Part shown: piece after piece, positions 7,777 to 15,934 of the stretch
Numbering within the stretch: the first letter of the stretch is position 1
How the letters are laid out: each line of letters starts with the position of its first letter
Assembly: GCF_030152825.1 (NCBI RefSeq)
Contig: NZ_JASLIP010000008.1
Coordinates: 8,621-72,620, forward strand
DNA: 64,000 nt
Direction: 5' to 3'
Origin: Corynebacterium sp.
GTDB lineage: Bacteria > Actinomycetota > Actinomycetes > Mycobacteriales > Mycobacteriaceae
Notes under the pieces: model-generated
What the model saw: only the letters and a program-made list of their open reading frames with translations
Database searches by the model: none
What the model was told of the DNA's origin: nothing
Program-made: the position numbers and the translations under genes

Positions 7777-9351
7777 ATGTCCGAAACGATTTCCGCGCTT
7801 GCCGTCACCAATTGGGTGAACCGGGCAGCGACGCTGCTCGAGGAGTCTCAGGCGGAAATCAACCGCATCAACGTGTTCCCCATCGCGGACTCCGACACCG
7901 GGTCGAACATGGCCCACACCGTCCGCGCCGCCTGCGAGGAACTCCAGTCGGCGGTCGACGAGGGCACGCTGCCGGAGCCGGAGGATGCCACCGACGTGAA
8001 CCTCCCGGCCATCACCGCGCTGCTGGCCACGGGCGCAGTCAAGGGGGCGCGCGGGAACTCCGGAATGGTGCTGAGCCAGGTATTCCGTGCCCTCGCGGAT
8101 GCCTCCGCCCAGGGGCCGATCGATGCGGCCGCGTTGGTCCGGATGCTCCAGGACGCCGTGGGCTTTGCCGAGTCCACCATCGCCGCTCCCGTGGAGGGCA
8201 CGATTCTCACCGTCCTGCGCCAGGCAGCTATCGGTGCGCGCGCAGCCCATGAGGCCGGCCAGGGGATGGGCGCGATCGTCGACGCCTCGCTCGACGCCGC
8301 CCGCGAGGCGCTATTCGATACCCCCAACCAGCTCGAGGTGCTCGCCGAGGCCGGGGTCTACGATGCCGGCGGGGCAGGGTTCATCCTCATGCTCGAAGCG
8401 CTGAAGGACGTCCTGACCGGGAAGTCCGAGGGGACAGCGATGATGGGCTCCAGCACGCGGGAGTACGAGGCGCCCGGGGGCGATAGCGCATCCGGCACGC
8501 ACGCCGAATCCCACGGTGTTCCTGCCGAGCTGGAGTTGCTCTTCTTTTTCCACGGCGACGTCGACCCGCTGCGCGAGGTACTCGCCTCCCATGGTGACTC
8601 AATCGTTATCGCCCCAGTGTCCGAGGAGCAGGCGAAGGTGCACGTCCACACGCTGGAGGCCGGCGCCTTGCTCGAAAAGGCATTCGGCCTGGGGCAGGTG
8701 ACCGAGTTGCGCATCGAGGTGCTGCCCAGCCAGCCCGGGACGCTGGCAACCGCGACGCGCCGGGCGTCCCGGCCCATCATCGCCCTGGTGCCCGGCCACA
8801 ACGAGGACGAGAAAGGCGCTGTGGGCGATTCCGGTGAGGGCGATGAGCAAGATATTTTCGCGGCCGTGGGGGCCGTTAGCCTCGACCCGGTAGCCAGCGA
8901 AGAGCAGACCCGCACCGCACTCGGGCAGCTGCCCGACGGAGATATCGCCGTGCTCACCAATGGGGCAGACCCCGCCGCCATCCTGGAGGTAGCCCAGCGG
9001 GAGGGCAGTGGCCGCCAGCTCAACATCATCGACACCGACTCCCTGGTCGGGGGCCTGGCAGCGCTCGCGGTGTTTGACCCGACGAACGATTGGGAGGACA
9101 ACACGGCGGACATGCTGGACGCCAGTGTGTCCCAGCGTTGGTGGCAGGGCCCGCCCGAACAGCTGTCGCAGACTGTTGCCGACCTGTTGGCCGATGGTGG
9201 GGAACTCGTCACCTTCATCACCTCCGAGCCCGCCGTGGCCGACGCAGTGGAAGCCTTCGTGCATCGCGCTCGCGAACAACACCCCGGCGTAGAGTTCCAC
9301 GAGCATCACGCCCGAGGCTTGGGCACTGCGGTTCAGGTGGGTGTCGAGTAG
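7777..9351 (+). CDS. DAK2/DhaL-domain protein, fatty-acid-kinase-like (YloV/FakA type)
   Basis: A 524-residue protein. The N-terminal DhaL-type nucleotide-binding domain shows NRINVFPIADSDTGSNM (about residues 30-46), where the aspartates and DTGSN loop bind Mg-ATP, and the GARGNSGMVLSQ motif (about 90-101). A middle and a C-terminal alpha/beta domain follow, as in FakA/YloV proteins. FakA phosphorylates protein-bound fatty acids in Gram-positives; in corynebacteria the role is untested as far as I know. The start is ATG 7777, not the upstream in-frame codon inside ung. The stop codon abuts recG with no spacer, implying translational coupling. Confidence 0.85.
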   Translation: MSETISALAVTNWVNRAATLLEESQAEINRINVFPIADSDTGSNMAHTVRAACEELQSAVDEGTLPEPEDATDVNLPAITALLATGAVKGARGNSGMVLSQVFRALADASAQGPIDAAALVRMLQDAVGFAESTIAAPVEGTILTVLRQAAIGARAAHEAGQGMGAIVDASLDAAREALFDTPNQLEVLAEAGVYDAGGAGFILMLEALKDVLTGKSEGTAMMGSSTREYEAPGGDSASGTHAESHGVPAELELLFFFHGDVDPLREVLASHGDSIVIAPVSEEQAKVHVHTLEAGALLEKAFGLGQVTELRIEVLPSQPGTLATATRRASRPIIALVPGHNEDEKGAVGDSGEGDEQDIFAAVGAVSLDPVASEEQTRTALGQLPDGDIAVLTNGADPAAILEVAQREGSGRQLNIIDTDSLVGGLAALAVFDPTNDWEDNTADMLDASVSQRWWQGPPEQLSQTVADLLADGGELVTFITSEPAVADAVEAFVHRAREQHPGVEFHEHHARGLGTAVQVGVE

Positions 9352-11583
9352 ATGCTCGGCTGGCAGGACACCCGCCCGCTCACCACGGCGACCACCCCCG
9401 ACCGGGCGAAGAACCTGGCGGATAAGCCTGGCCTGAAGACCCTTCAGGATGTGCTGCTGACCTTCCCAACCCGCTACGCCAGGCTGGGAACGTCGGACCA
9501 GCTGGACATGCTCGTGCCTGGCGAGATGTACACCTGCGTGGCGCAGATCCTGGGAGTCGAGCAGAAGGAGAACTTTTCGGGCCGCGGGCCCCGCACTTTC
9601 ATCCGCTTCCGCTTCACCGACGGCAGCGTGCAGATGGAGTCCGCGCTCTTCGGTAACCCGAAGATGCACCTGGGGGTGATCCAGCCCGGCGCGATCCTGC
9701 TGCTGCACGGCAAGCTGGATACGTTCCGCAACCAGTGGCAGCTGAAGAATCCGAGTTATGTGACGATCGACCCGGGCCCCAGCGCGCGCTTTGGGGCCTA
9801 TGGCTCCCTGAAGACCATCGTCACGATCGCGGGCAGTCAGGAGGCGGCGGAGGAGCTGCTGCGCATGCCTTACCTGCCTGGCTATCCGCGCAAGCGGGGT
9901 ACCTCGACCGCGGAGCTGATCGGGGTTGTGGACCAGGTCCTCCGTGGGCCGCTCGCGCCGACTCCAGGGGGCGAGACCATCCCGGAGATGCTCCCGGATC
10001 CCACCGTGGCGGGGACGAACGCGCACAGCGCCGGTGGGGAGGTCGCCGCCGGTTCGGTGCCCGCGTGGCCGACCGGTGCCGACGGTGCCCCGCTGATCCG
10101 CTTCGACGCAGCCCTGCGCGGCATTCACCAGCCGCCGGAGGAGGGGCCGGGCGCGGCGATCGAGCGGCTGAAGTTTAACGAGGCCCTCGAGCTGCAACTC
10201 ATCATGGCGCTGCGGGCGGCGGACTCCACGCGGCGCACCTCGCCGCGGGTGGATGCGCTGCACTCCGAGCTGCTGGCCTCCTTCATCCACGGCCTGCCCT
10301 ACCGGCTGAGCGAGGGGCAGACGAGCGCGTGGGACCGGGTCGCCGAAGCGCTGGACTCCACGGTGCCGGCGAACCTCATGCTGCAAGGAGATGTCGGTAG
10401 CGGCAAGACCCTGATCGCCGCACTGGCGATGGTGGCGGCCGCGGATGCCGGGCTGCAGTGTGCCTTCATCGCCCCGACGGAGGTGCTCGCGGTGCAGCAC
10501 GCGCAGACCCTCACGCGCCTGGTCGAGGGGCTGCCGATCACCATCACGGTGCTCACCGGCAGCCAGAACTCTGAGGTACGTCGCCAAGCCCTGTTAGACA
10601 TCGTCAGTGGCCAGGCTCATATCGTGGTGGGCACGCACGCGCTGATGCAGGATTCAGTGGAGTTCTTCAACCTGGGTCTCGTGGTCGTCGACGAACAGCA
10701 CCGCTTCGGCGTGCGGCAGCGCGATTATCTGAAGAACAAGGCCGCGGCAGGCAAGACTCCGCACATGCTGGTCATGACGGCCACCCCGATTCCCCGCAGT
10801 GTTGCGATGACGATGTTCGGCGACCTCGAACCCATCGTCCTGCCGGGGCTGCCGAGTGGACGAGGTGAGGTGCGCACCGCCGTCGTCCAAGCCGGTCGCC
10901 GCGCGTGGGTGGATCGCATGTGGCAGCGAATCTCCGAGGACGTCGCCGCCGGGCACCAGGCTTTCGTCGTGGTGCCACGCATCGAGGGCGAGGACGGGGT
11001 GCTGGCCTGGGCGGAGAAGCTGGCGTCGGGTCCACTGGCGCACTGCACGGTGGACGTGCTGCACGGCAAAATGGCGCCCGAGGAGAAGGCCGCCGCGATG
11101 GCGGGTTTCGCAAAGGAGCGGACGGATGTGCTGGTCGCGACCACGGTAATCGAGGTCGGGGTTGACGTCCCGAACGCGACGGTGATGGTGATCATCGATG
11201 CCGAAAACTTTGGTGTTTCCCAGCTGCACCAGCTGCGCGGCCGCATCGGCCGTGGCTCGGCCGACGGCTGGTGCATGCTGCACACCACCACGCTGCCGGG
11301 GTCTGCCAGCTATGACAGACTTGAGGCGGTCGCGGCGACGACCGACGGCTTCGCGCTGGCCGAGCTGGACCTCGAGCAGCGAACCGAGGGAGATATCCTC
11401 GGCGATGATCAGTCTGGGGCCGGCTCCCGCCGAGCGAGCCTGCTGAACCTCGCAAGCGATGGTGAGATCATCATGCGGGCCAAGGATTACGCCCAGGAGC
11501 TGGTGGAGAAGCAGGAGGAGCTAGCCCGGCAGCTCGTCGCGGACATTGAGTTGGAAGACCAGGCGTATATCCAGCGCGGCTAG
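9352..11583 (+). CDS. recG: ATP-dependent DNA helicase RecG
   Basis: A 743-residue branch-migrating helicase that reverses stalled forks. An N-terminal OB-fold wedge domain (about residues 50-140) precedes the helicase core. A Q-motif-like LSEGQTSAWDRV is followed by Walker A GDVGSGKT (about 346-353), DEQHRFGVRQR (DEQH box), MTATPIPRS and QLRGRIGRG. The Ala/Gly/Pro-rich stretch around residues 205-260 before the helicase core looks like a lineage insertion. The ATG begins immediately after the preceding stop codon, so translation is probably coupled. Confidence 0.96.
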   Translation: MLGWQDTRPLTTATTPDRAKNLADKPGLKTLQDVLLTFPTRYARLGTSDQLDMLVPGEMYTCVAQILGVEQKENFSGRGPRTFIRFRFTDGSVQMESALFGNPKMHLGVIQPGAILLLHGKLDTFRNQWQLKNPSYVTIDPGPSARFGAYGSLKTIVTIAGSQEAAEELLRMPYLPGYPRKRGTSTAELIGVVDQVLRGPLAPTPGGETIPEMLPDPTVAGTNAHSAGGEVAAGSVPAWPTGADGAPLIRFDAALRGIHQPPEEGPGAAIERLKFNEALELQLIMALRAADSTRRTSPRVDALHSELLASFIHGLPYRLSEGQTSAWDRVAEALDSTVPANLMLQGDVGSGKTLIAALAMVAAADAGLQCAFIAPTEVLAVQHAQTLTRLVEGLPITITVLTGSQNSEVRRQALLDIVSGQAHIVVGTHALMQDSVEFFNLGLVVVDEQHRFGVRQRDYLKNKAAAGKTPHMLVMTATPIPRSVAMTMFGDLEPIVLPGLPSGRGEVRTAVVQAGRRAWVDRMWQRISEDVAAGHQAFVVVPRIEGEDGVLAWAEKLASGPLAHCTVDVLHGKMAPEEKAAAMAGFAKERTDVLVATTVIEVGVDVPNATVMVIIDAENFGVSQLHQLRGRIGRGSADGWCMLHTTTLPGSASYDRLEAVAATTDGFALAELDLEQRTEGDILGDDQSGAGSRRASLLNLASDGEIIMRAKDYAQELVEKQEELARQLVADIELEDQAYIQRG

Positions 11584-11656
11584 GTTCTACGGGGCCTCGC
11601 AACGCGAGCCTTGGGTGGGCGCCCGGTGCGTAACGGAACAGGAGCAGCAAGGACTA

Positions 11657-12220
11657 ATGAGCCGCATCATCGCCGGACAGGCGGGAGGCCGCAGCATCAA
11701 GATCCCCAAGCAGGTCACCCGGCCGACCTCCGACCGGGCTCGTGAAGGCCTGTTCTCCTCCCTCGAGGCCCGCTTCGGGCTGGCCGGGGAGGTCGTCCTC
11801 GACCTTTACGCCGGCTCTGGGGCCTTGGGTCTCGAGGCCGCCTCCCGGGGCGCGGCGGAGGTCACGCTCGTGGAAGCGCTCGACGGAGCGGTGAGCACCA
11901 TCAAGCGGAATATCGCGACGGTGGAGCATCCGAAAACCCACGTGGTTCACGCCAAGGTCAAGACTTTCCTGGCGACTGCGCCGAAGCGTCACTACACGAT
12001 GGTGCTCGCCGATCCGCCCTATGAGCTGGCCGACGACGCGGTGGCGGACATGCTGGCAGCACTGATTCCGGCGCTGGCGCAGGACGCCGTCGTCGTCATC
12101 GAAAGAAACAGTAAGAGCCCGGAGACGGCGTGGCCTGAAGGATTCGAGCCGACGGGGCAGAAGGTGAAGAAGCGCACCTTCGGTATTGCGCGCTTCGATA
12201 CGGCGATCTGGCGGGGCTAA
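11657..12220 (+). CDS. rsmD: 16S rRNA (guanine(966)-N(2))-methyltransferase RsmD
   Basis: A 187-residue SAM-dependent methyltransferase. The start is ATG 11657 (MSRIIAGQAGGRSIKIP), the canonical RsmD N-terminus, with AAGGA 5 nt upstream; the longer in-frame reading overlaps recG. Motif I is LDLYAGSGALGLEAASRGA (about residues 46-64) and the catalytic motif IV is DPPYEL (about 120). It is followed by coaD, a pairing common across bacteria. Confidence 0.95.
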   Translation: MSRIIAGQAGGRSIKIPKQVTRPTSDRAREGLFSSLEARFGLAGEVVLDLYAGSGALGLEAASRGAAEVTLVEALDGAVSTIKRNIATVEHPKTHVVHAKVKTFLATAPKRHYTMVLADPPYELADDAVADMLAALIPALAQDAVVVIERNSKSPETAWPEGFEPTGQKVKKRTFGIARFDTAIWRG

Positions 12221-12276
12221 AGCCGCTCGCGTCAAAGGAGAGGGGAGCGCCGGGTGCCCGGCACAGGGGCCGGCGC

Positions 12277-12282
12277 TACACT
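12277..12282 (+). promoter_or_regulatory. Predicted -10 of coaD (leaderless)
   Basis: TACACT ends 8 nt before ATG 12291; no ribosome site is visible between them. Confidence 0.5.
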
Positions 12283-12290
12283 TGGACAGC

Positions 12291-12785
12291 ATGCGAGTAG
12301 TCTGCCCAGGATCTTTTGACCCGGTGACAAACGGTCACCTCGATATCTTCACGCGTGCTGCGGCCCAGTGGGATGAGGTCATCGTGCTGGTGACCTATAA
12401 CCCCAACAAGAATGGGCTATTCAACGAGCAGGAGCGCGTGGCGCTCATTGAGGCAGCCATCGCGGACCTGCCCGAGGAACGGCGCCCGAAGAATATCCGG
12501 ATCGACACGTGGGACCGCCTGCTGGTGGACTACCTCACGGAGAACGACATCACTGCGCTGGTCAAGGGGCTGCGCAGCTCCCTGGATTACGAGTACGAGC
12601 TGCCGATGGCCCAGATGAACCAGCGCCTCTCTGGGGCGGATACCTACTTCCTGCTCACGAGCCCGGAGTATGGCTACGTGTCTTCCACGCTGTGCAAGGA
12701 GGTCGCGAAGTACGGCGGGGACGTCTCTGGGCTGCTGCCAGAACCCGTGGCTAAGGCAGTGAAGGCGAAGTTCGCCGAGTCTTAA
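12291..12785 (+). CDS. coaD: Pantetheine-phosphate adenylyltransferase
   Basis: A 164-residue nucleotidyltransferase making dephospho-CoA from 4'-phosphopantetheine and ATP. The start ATG 12291 gives MRVVCPGSFDPVTNGHLDI, containing the T/HxGH-type motif (NGH, residues 15-17). The C-terminal SSTLCKEVAKYGGDVSGLLP corresponds to the conserved ISSTxVKE block. In-frame codons further upstream are ignored because of the clear family N-terminus. Length is normal. Confidence 0.96.
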   Translation: MRVVCPGSFDPVTNGHLDIFTRAAAQWDEVIVLVTYNPNKNGLFNEQERVALIEAAIADLPEERRPKNIRIDTWDRLLVDYLTENDITALVKGLRSSLDYEYELPMAQMNQRLSGADTYFLLTSPEYGYVSSTLCKEVAKYGGDVSGLLPEPVAKAVKAKFAES

Positions 12786-12887
12786 AGCTCCGTGACCACC
12801 GGCTCCAGCGGAAGAAAAAATTGTTAATTCCTGTGACCGGTGTGTTTCTCCGCGAGTGATGCCCTGGAACATGGAATAGTGGGGGAC

Positions 12888-13622
12888 ATGTACAAAACCT
12901 TCCAAGGCATGGACGATCTCCAGCACATGGTGGAGCAGGCTTATAGCGTGCCCATGACATCCAATTGCATGGTGCCGCGCCGCGAGGTGCTCGACATCCT
13001 CGACGAGATGCGTAACGCCATTCCCATCGAGATGGACGACGCCCAGGACGTCCTCGACCACCGCGACAAGATTCTTCACGATGCTGAGGATCGCGCCGAC
13101 GGCATGGTCGCTGATGCTGAGGCGGAGCGCGATCGGATTCTTGAGGAGGCTCACGCCCGTGCGGAGGCGATGGTGCGCGACGCTGAAGAGCGCGCCACCA
13201 CCACGGTCGCCCAGGCCGAGGACGAGGCTGACCGCCTGGTCACCGAAGCTCGCAACGAATACGACCACGTCATCTCCCGCGCCGCCGCGGAATCCGACCG
13301 CCTCATCAAGGCCGGCAACGATTCCTACCAGCGCTCCGTGGACGAAGGCATTGCCGAGCAGCAGCGCCTCGTGTCCGAATCCGAGGTTGTCCGCAATGCG
13401 GAGGCCGAGTCCCAGCGCATCGTGCAGTCCGCCCACGCGGACTCCGACCGCCTGCGCAACGAGTGCGACCGCTACGTCGACTCGACCCTCGCGGAGTTCG
13501 AGGAGTCCCTCTCCGCAACCCTGCGCAGTGTGGGCCGCGACCGCGCCGCGCTGCGCAAGGGGGCCGGTGTCTCCGGGCTGCGCAGCGACTCCAACTACGG
13601 GGACCACAGCTACGAGGGCTAA
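12888..13622 (+). CDS. DivIVA-like coiled-coil protein, SepIVA-like
   Basis: A 244-residue soluble protein. After a short N-terminal segment (MYKTFQGMDDLQHMVEQAY) come a DivIVA-like patch around PRREVLDILDEMRNAIP (about residues 31-47) and a long, highly charged coiled coil (about 55-225) with repeated DAE/EAE-RA heptad patterns. It sits directly upstream of yceD-rnc-mutM, the position of mycobacterial SepIVA (Rv2927c), which acts in cell division and polar growth. I assign it as a SepIVA-like protein by architecture and synteny. The start is ATG 12888 with GGGGGA just upstream; earlier in-frame codons lack support. Confidence 0.75.
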   Translation: MYKTFQGMDDLQHMVEQAYSVPMTSNCMVPRREVLDILDEMRNAIPIEMDDAQDVLDHRDKILHDAEDRADGMVADAEAERDRILEEAHARAEAMVRDAEERATTTVAQAEDEADRLVTEARNEYDHVISRAAAESDRLIKAGNDSYQRSVDEGIAEQQRLVSESEVVRNAEAESQRIVQSAHADSDRLRNECDRYVDSTLAEFEESLSATLRSVGRDRAALRKGAGVSGLRSDSNYGDHSYEG

Positions 13623-13706
13623 ACCCCGGGCTCAACGCGCGGGATGAAGCGAACAGGGCGTCGTCCCAAATGGCGGCGGGGAGCCTCAAGCGGGTACAAA
13701 AGGGGT

Positions 13707-14282
13707 ATGAGCAACCCCTTCATTCTCGATGTTCAGGACATCCTCGGCCAGCAAGGTGGCCCGGAGCATGTTCACACCACCGGCGAGACCCCGCACAACC
13801 TCGGCGGGGAAATGTTCGGAATCGCCCCCGGCACCAGCGTTGATATCGACCTGATCCTCACCAACCTCGGCGAGGCCATCATGGCCCAGGGGACGGTCAG
13901 CGGCCCGGCCAGCGTCGAGTGCGGCCGCTGCCTCCGCCGCTTCACGACGGACCTCAACATCAAGGTCGACCAGGTCTTCGGCACATCTTCGGACTTCATC
14001 ACCACCGAGGACGAGGACTCCGACGAGGAGGGCGACGAGCTGCCACCGCTGGTTGAGGGCGACCGCATCGACCTGACGCAGACGGTGCTCAACGAAGCCG
14101 GGCTCAACGCCCCGTTCAACCCCGTCTGTGCTGATTACGGCCTCGAGTGCGAGACCAACGTCCCAGAGCCGGACGGCATTTCGGAGGAAGAAGCGGAAGA
14201 GGAGAAGGTCGACTCGCGCTGGGCCGGCCTGTCCGCTATTAAGTCCCGCCTCGCCGGGGGTGACGATGGCTCGCAAGCGTAG
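13707..14282 (+). CDS. YceD/DUF177 family protein
   Basis: A 191-residue protein of the DUF177 family, which travels with rRNA and ribosomal-protein genes (rpmF) or with rnc, as here. The start is ATG 13707 with AGGGG close upstream. The first cysteine pair is present (ECGRCLRRF), while the second metal-like motif is reduced to NPVCADYGLECETN, so zinc binding is uncertain. The central region is very acidic (TTEDEDSDEEGDELPP). The role is probably in 23S rRNA or ribosome assembly, inferred from the family. Its last 17 nt overlap the start of rnc. Confidence 0.85.
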   Translation: MSNPFILDVQDILGQQGGPEHVHTTGETPHNLGGEMFGIAPGTSVDIDLILTNLGEAIMAQGTVSGPASVECGRCLRRFTTDLNIKVDQVFGTSSDFITTEDEDSDEEGDELPPLVEGDRIDLTQTVLNEAGLNAPFNPVCADYGLECETNVPEPDGISEEEAEEEKVDSRWAGLSAIKSRLAGGDDGSQA

Positions 14283-15003
14283 GCTCACCGGCGAGGCAGC
14301 ACTCCGCGCCGCATACTCCAAGCACGACCACACCCCACTGCTTCAGGCCTGGGGTATCGAGCTGTCCGACGAGATGCTGCGGCTGGCGCTCACACACCGT
14401 TCCTTCGCGCACGAGAACGACAATGTGCCGAATAACGAGCGCCTCGAGTTCCTCGGCGACGCCGTGCTCGGGCTCTCGGTCGCCGAGCAGCTGTACACGC
14501 AGTTCCCCCAGCGCAGCGAGTCCGACATTTCCAAGATGCGCGCGGGCGTGGTGAATATGTACGCGCTCGCGGGACTGGCCCGCAGCCTCGGGCTGGGGGA
14601 GTACATCCTGCTCGGCCGCGGCGAGATGAAGACCGACGGGCAGGACAAGGACTCGATCCTCGCGGACACCGTCGAGGCGATCCTCGGCGCGGTCTACCTG
14701 GAGCACGGCTTCGCGGTTGCGAAGGCGACCGTTTTGCGGCTGTTTAAGTCCATGATCGATAAGGCTCCGACCGTGGGGTTGACCATGGACTGGAAGACCA
14801 CCGTGCAGGAGCGCCTGCGCGAACACGATCTGCCGATGCCGGAGTACAAGGTCACCTCCTCCGGCCCGGAGCACGACAAGGCCTTCTTCGCCACGCTCCT
14901 GCTGGATGGCAAGGAGCACACCCGCGGCCAGGGCCGCACGAAGAAGGAAGCGGAACACCAGGCGGCCCGCGCCATGGTGGAGGAACTCAGCAAGCGTGCC
15001 TGA
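14266..15003 (+). CDS. rnc: Ribonuclease III
   Basis: A 245-residue double-stranded-RNA endonuclease for rRNA processing and mRNA decay. The signature NERLEFLGDAVLGL is intact in the catalytic domain (about residues 50-63), with the second acidic motif DTVEAILGAVYL (about 135-146). A C-terminal double-stranded-RNA-binding domain ends in AEHQAARAMVEEL. The start is ATG 14266, inside the end of the upstream DUF177 gene, and the 3' end overlaps mutM by 8 nt, indicating a coupled operon. Confidence 0.96.
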   Translation: MARKRRLTGEAALRAAYSKHDHTPLLQAWGIELSDEMLRLALTHRSFAHENDNVPNNERLEFLGDAVLGLSVAEQLYTQFPQRSESDISKMRAGVVNMYALAGLARSLGLGEYILLGRGEMKTDGQDKDSILADTVEAILGAVYLEHGFAVAKATVLRLFKSMIDKAPTVGLTMDWKTTVQERLREHDLPMPEYKVTSSGPEHDKAFFATLLLDGKEHTRGQGRTKKEAEHQAARAMVEELSKRA

Positions 15004-15865
15004 ACTGCCTGAGGTGGAGGTCGTCCGCCGCGGGTTGGAAGAACACCTCCGCGGCGGGATCATCCACGACGTCGACGTCCGCCACCCCCGCGCCGTTCGC
15101 GCCCAGCCCGGCGGGGCAGCGGAACTCGTCGCGCTTCTGGACGGCGCCCGCATCCAGTCCATCGAGCGCCGGGGCAAGTACATGTGGCTCGTGCTGGATA
15201 GTGGCCACGCGCTGTTTGTCCACCTCGGGATGAGCGGGCAGATGCTGATCCATGAAGCTGCCGATACGGCTCTGCCCACCACGCACGTCCGGATTTCCGC
15301 GCGGGTCGCTGCGGGGGAGCGGGACCTGGTGCTGAGCTTTGTGGACCAGCGCACCTTCGGCCAGTGGCAGGTCACACAGATGGTGGCCGATCCGCACGGG
15401 GGCTTCGCGGGGGTGCCGGTTCCGGTTGCGCACATCGCCCCTGACCCCTTCGAAGAGGTCTTCGACCCGGTGGCCGTGGCCCGGCGCCTCCGGGCGAAGA
15501 AGACCGACGTGAAGCGCGCGCTCCTGGACCAAACGCTGGTCTCGGGGATCGGCAACATATACGCCGATGAGGCGCTATGGGCGGCAGGTGTTGCCCCCGG
15601 TCGCCGTACCCGGGGCATGCGCCAGCGCGACGCCGTGGCCGTGCTGGAGCAGGCCGAGGCGGTGATGCGGCGCGCGCTAGCCCAGGGCGGGACCAGCTTC
15701 GACTCGCTCTACGTCAACGTCAACGGTGCCAGCGGCTATTTTTTCCGATCGCTCAATGCTTACGGCAGGGCCGGGAAGCCGTGCCCCCGCTGCGGGACGC
15801 CGATCGTTCGGGTGCAGTGGACGAACCGCTCCTCGCACTTCTGTCCGCAGTGTCAACCCAGCTAG
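14996..15865 (+). CDS. mutM: Formamidopyrimidine-DNA glycosylase
   Basis: A 289-residue bifunctional glycosylase/lyase removing 8-oxoguanine. GTG 14996 gives (M)PELPEVEVVRRGLEEHL, so after Met removal Pro1 and Glu2 are the catalytic residues; this fixes the start, although longer frames exist upstream. The C-terminal zinc finger CPRCGTP...CPQC is present. It overlaps rnc by 8 nt, a conserved actinobacterial pairing. With mutT1 and ung in the same window, several oxidative and deamination repair genes lie nearby. Confidence 0.97.
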   Translation: MPELPEVEVVRRGLEEHLRGGIIHDVDVRHPRAVRAQPGGAAELVALLDGARIQSIERRGKYMWLVLDSGHALFVHLGMSGQMLIHEAADTALPTTHVRISARVAAGERDLVLSFVDQRTFGQWQVTQMVADPHGGFAGVPVPVAHIAPDPFEEVFDPVAVARRLRAKKTDVKRALLDQTLVSGIGNIYADEALWAAGVAPGRRTRGMRQRDAVAVLEQAEAVMRRALAQGGTSFDSLYVNVNGASGYFFRSLNAYGRAGKPCPRCGTPIVRVQWTNRSSHFCPQCQPS

Positions 15866-15922
15866 CGTCCAGAGCGGGGTTGGGTTACGGGCAGGCTATT
15901 CCAAGAATGGGTAGTGGAATTC

Positions 15923-15928
15923 TACAAT
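15923..15928 (+). promoter_or_regulatory. Predicted -10 of the AGCS symporter gene (leaderless)
   Basis: TACAAT ends 6 nt before ATG 15935. This near-consensus -10 decides the start in favour of ATG 15935 over GTG 15914, which would lie upstream of the hexamer. Confidence 0.6.
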
Positions 15929-15934
15929 GCCCCT

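Noticed and set aside
8599..10587. 662-codon minus-strand frame over the DAK gene and recG
   Set aside because: Caused by GC-rich codon bias; it overlaps two genes with intact family motifs.
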